Assembly: GCF_012927305.1 (NCBI RefSeq)
Contig: NZ_JABBGH010000002.1
Location: forward strand, 868,001 to 932,000
Length of the DNA stretch: 64,000 bases
Reading direction: 5' to 3'
Source of the DNA: Hymenobacter polaris
GTDB lineage: Bacteria > Bacteroidota > Bacteroidia > Cytophagales > Hymenobacteraceae
Shown here: in pieces, positions 61,671 to 64,000 of the stretch
How positions within the stretch are numbered: position 1 is the stretch's first letter
How the letters are laid out: the number at the start of each line of letters is the position of its first letter
Notes under the pieces: model-generated
Told to the model about the DNA's origin: nothing
The model's database searches: none
The model's input: the letters and a program-made list of their open reading frames with translations, nothing else
Made by a program: the position numbers and the translations under genes

Positions 61671-62789
61671 CTAGTGCGGGTCCGCGAAGCGCTTGTCGGC
61701 CACGAAGGACGAGTCGGTGAGGGTTTTGAGAAAGGCAATGACTTGCCGTTTCTCGGTGGCCGTGAGGTCCATGTGGGTGCCGAAGGGCGGGTTGTTGAGA
61801 CCCTGGATGAGGTTGTTATCCAGGTTGGGGCTGGCCATTTGCACGTGGTCGGAGTAGTGGTCGAGCACTTCCTCCAGGGTTTTGAAGCGCCCGTCGTGCA
61901 TGTAGGGCGCCGTGAAAACGAGGTTGCGCAGGGTGGGCGCGATGAACTTGCCCTGGTCGACGGCCAGGCCCGTGACGGCGCCGCGACCGGTATCGGCGAA
62001 GGTGAGGTCGAGGCCGTTGTTGAAGAACTGACCCGCGTACTGCGATGACATCAGCGGCTGGGTGTGGCAGTGGAAGCACTCGGCTCCGCGCACCACGCCG
62101 GGCGCAATGTGGGTGGTGTAAAGTTGCAAGCCCGCCTGCTCGTCGGCCGTGAAGCCGGTGCGGCTGGTGATGAACTTGTCGTAGCGCGAATTGGCCGAGA
62201 TGAGCGTGCGCTCGAATTGCGCCAGGGCCTTCAGGGTCAGGTCGTTGGTGATGGTGCTGGTGCCGAAGGCGGCCCGGTACAGCGGCGGGTAGGTACTGGT
62301 AGCCTGCAGCTTGGCTACGCCCGCCGCCAGCGACTGGTGCAGCTCAATCGGGTTTTCGATGGGGTGCTGGGCCTGGGCCTCTAGGGTCGCAAAGGCGCCA
62401 TCCCAGTCGAAGGCGCTGCTCCAGAGCACGTTGGTGAGCGACATGGCCCCGCGCGGATTGGCTACGCCATCAACCCCCACGGCCAGGGCCCGGCCGTCGG
62501 TAAAGGCCTTGCTTTGCTGGTGGCACGAGCCGCACGCCATGGTGCCAGTGCTCGACAGGGCCTTCTCGTAAAAAAGCATGCGCCCGAGGGCCACGCCCTC
62601 GTTGGTGAGCGGGTTATCGGCCGGAATGATAGGGGCGGGGAAGCCTGGCGGCACCGTAAGTGTATAAGGCGTGGGGGCCGGGGCGGGAGCGTCGGGCTCG
62701 GTGCCGCCGCCCTTTTGGCAGCTGGCTACTACCAGCCCTAGGGCGCTCAGCAGGGTCGAAACGAGCAGGCAGGTAGTGCGTAGCGACAT
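61671..62789 (-). CDS. Di-haem cytochrome c peroxidase, lipoprotein
   Basis: The ATG at 62789 gives 372 residues with a lipoprotein signal (STLLSALGLVVASCQKGGG, lipidated cysteine near residue 24). Two haem c sites are present: CGSCH near residue 90 and CFHCH near residue 236, typical of the bacterial CcpA/MauG family. The C terminus has GKFIAPTLRNLVFTAPYMHDGRFKTLEEV, the family block around the second haem. It reduces H2O2 in the periplasm or acts as a MauG-like oxidase. Its neighbour upstream is a paralogue. Confidence 0.93.
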   Translation of the reverse strand: MSLRTTCLLVSTLLSALGLVVASCQKGGGTEPDAPAPAPTPYTLTVPPGFPAPIIPADNPLTNEGVALGRMLFYEKALSSTGTMACGSCHQQSKAFTDGRALAVGVDGVANPRGAMSLTNVLWSSAFDWDGAFATLEAQAQHPIENPIELHQSLAAGVAKLQATSTYPPLYRAAFGTSTITNDLTLKALAQFERTLISANSRYDKFITSRTGFTADEQAGLQLYTTHIAPGVVRGAECFHCHTQPLMSSQYAGQFFNNGLDLTFADTGRGAVTGLAVDQGKFIAPTLRNLVFTAPYMHDGRFKTLEEVLDHYSDHVQMASPNLDNNLIQGLNNPPFGTHMDLTATEKRQVIAFLKTLTDSSFVADKRFADPH

Positions 62790-62852
62790 AGGCAAAAGGC
62801 CAGGAAAGGCAAACGAAGCCGGGGCGCCACCAGAACGACGAAGCCGGCCGGC

Positions 62853-63998
62853 TTAGTTTCGGGCGGCCAGCCAAGCGGGCGTAAATACTGAAAAAAGCCG
62901 ACCGGGCAGTGCCGGGGCTGTCGGCGCGGGAGCCAGCAGGCGGCGGTCGGTCAGGAAGTCGCGGTCGGTCAGGGTGCGCAGAAACGCCAGCAAGTTGGCT
63001 CGCTCCGGCGCCGAAAGCGGAATGCCGAGCCGCCCATTCGGCTGGCGCAGCCGCGGGTCGAGGGTGCGCGAGGGTTGCACACCGTGGTCGTAGTGGGCCA
63101 GCACCTGCCCTAGGGTGCCGAAGCGCCCATCGTGCATGTAGGGGGCAGTGCGGGCCACGTTGCGCAAGCTCGGCACCTTGAAGCGGCCCACGTCGCCGGG
63201 CTTGAGGCTGATGCGCGCCCGGCCCGAGTCGAGGGGAAACGTGCGGTCGAGACCGTTGTTGCGGTAGCTCTCGTCCGTGAACAAGTCGGTGGCGTGGCAG
63301 CCGGCGCACTTTGCTTGGAATAGCGCTAAGCCGCTTATTTCCTGGCTGGTAAGCTGGCCGCCGGCTTCGTGGCGCACGTAGTGGTCGTAGCGCGAATTGG
63401 CCGAGGTAAGCGCGGCCGTGAACTGCGCCAGCGCCCGCAAAAACTGCGCGGTGCCAATGGGCCCCGGCCCATAAATAGCCGCGAACTGCCGCCGGTAGTC
63501 GGCGTCGGCGTTGAGCTGGGCGAGGGCTGCCGCTAGCGGCCGGTGCATTTCCCTAGGGTCGGTGAGGGGCGCCAGGGCCTGCAGCTCCAGCCCCAGGGCG
63601 CCGCCATCGGCCATGAAGCCACGGCGCCAGCGCAGGTTTTGCAGAGCCGGGGCGTTGCGGGCGGCCAGCTGCCTGCCCACGCCGGGGCTAAGGCGGTGGC
63701 CCGCGTGCGCAAACGCCGCCGCCGGCCGGTGGCACGACCCGCACGACACGGTGCCGTCGGCCGAAAGGCGCGCATCGTAAAAGAGCTGCCGGCCCAGGGC
63801 GAAGGTGGCCGCATCGGGCGGGTTGCCGGCCAGCCCATACACCATGGGCGGAAAGTTGGCGGGCTGCGCAGTGCCGGGCACCGCTGCTACCGGGCGGCTG
63901 CCCGCGCCCGCCAGCAGCCCGGCCAGCCCGAGGCCGGCCACCAGCCCCAGGCGGGCCAGCGGCCGGTGCGGGGCCGGTATAAGCTGGGCTAGCCGCAT
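62853..63998 (-). CDS. Di-haem cytochrome c peroxidase, soluble form
   Basis: The 381-residue protein has a signal peptide (LGLVAGLGLAGLLAGAGSRPVAAVPG) without lipobox, two haem c motifs, CGSCH near residue 82 and CAGCH near residue 232, and the family block GRFKVPSLRNVARTAPYMHDGRF near residue 270. The start is ATG at 63998, two bases from the window end; an earlier start outside cannot be excluded. It and the next gene (63-bp gap) are tandem paralogues, one soluble and one lipid-anchored. Confidence 0.92.
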   Translation of the reverse strand: MRLAQLIPAPHRPLARLGLVAGLGLAGLLAGAGSRPVAAVPGTAQPANFPPMVYGLAGNPPDAATFALGRQLFYDARLSADGTVSCGSCHRPAAAFAHAGHRLSPGVGRQLAARNAPALQNLRWRRGFMADGGALGLELQALAPLTDPREMHRPLAAALAQLNADADYRRQFAAIYGPGPIGTAQFLRALAQFTAALTSANSRYDHYVRHEAGGQLTSQEISGLALFQAKCAGCHATDLFTDESYRNNGLDRTFPLDSGRARISLKPGDVGRFKVPSLRNVARTAPYMHDGRFGTLGQVLAHYDHGVQPSRTLDPRLRQPNGRLGIPLSAPERANLLAFLRTLTDRDFLTDRRLLAPAPTAPALPGRLFSVFTPAWLAARN

Positions 63999-64000
63999 GA

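Overview
The window comes from a high-GC member of the Bacteroidota, most likely Hymenobacter or a close relative in the Hymenobacteraceae. Supporting features are SusC/SusD proteins, type IX secretion (T9SS) C-terminal sorting domains, TonB receptors, head-GIN (DUF2807) proteins, a ketocarotenoid cluster, Bacteroidota-style TAnnTTTG promoter elements and a dcw cluster lacking murF and ddl. The genus is inferred; no rRNA or tRNA gene is visible. No phage, insertion sequence, transposase, integrase or CRISPR array was found.

Layout. 1-4.1 kb (+): carotenoid genes: the end of crtI, then crtB, a small secreted unknown, ispH and crtW. 4.3-7.8 kb (-): a probable metal (copper?) set made of a secreted HMA protein, a TonB receptor and an HYC_CC_PP-like protein. 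7.8-9.8 kb (-): a T9SS-secreted beta-propeller protein. 9.9-22.8 kb (mostly -): an envelope-stress or efflux module with an NtrY-like kinase, an NtrC-like sigma-54 regulator, two head-GIN proteins, and an operon of membrane-fusion adaptor, TolC, MacB-type ATPase, two FtsX/MacB permeases and an S41 peptidase. Three palindromes of the form TGTYC-N6-GGRCA lie before the operon and before the head-GIN pair and may be the regulator's sites. 23-42.5 kb (-): a polysaccharide utilisation locus with an ECF sigma factor, SGNH hydrolase, FecR anti-sigma, SusC with an STN signalling domain, SusD, three GH30 enzymes, a GH5 enzyme, an esterase, two tandem DUF4886 proteins and a T9SS protein. 42.8-60.4 kb (+): the division and cell wall cluster mraZ-rsmH-ftsL-ftsI-murE-mraY-murD-ftsW-murG-murC-ftsQ-ftsA-ftsZ with a MraZ box upstream. 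60.5-64 kb (-): an acyltransferase and two di-haem cytochrome c peroxidases.

Two things run through the whole window and are not explained by genes. First, the palindrome CCTAGG occurs about 95 times by hand count, about 47 of them as CCCTAGGG. A base-composition estimate predicts only about 20 and 2, and it even uses CTA and AGG codons inside conserved proteins, in a way reminiscent of the cyanobacterial HIP1 octamer. Second, many intergenic gaps hold inverted-repeat elements of about 80-185 bp. Several have perfect arms of 36-42 bp, and several unrelated sequence families share the same geometry. Almost every larger gap inside the essential dcw cluster carries a different family. These two signals are the best candidates for undescribed biology here.
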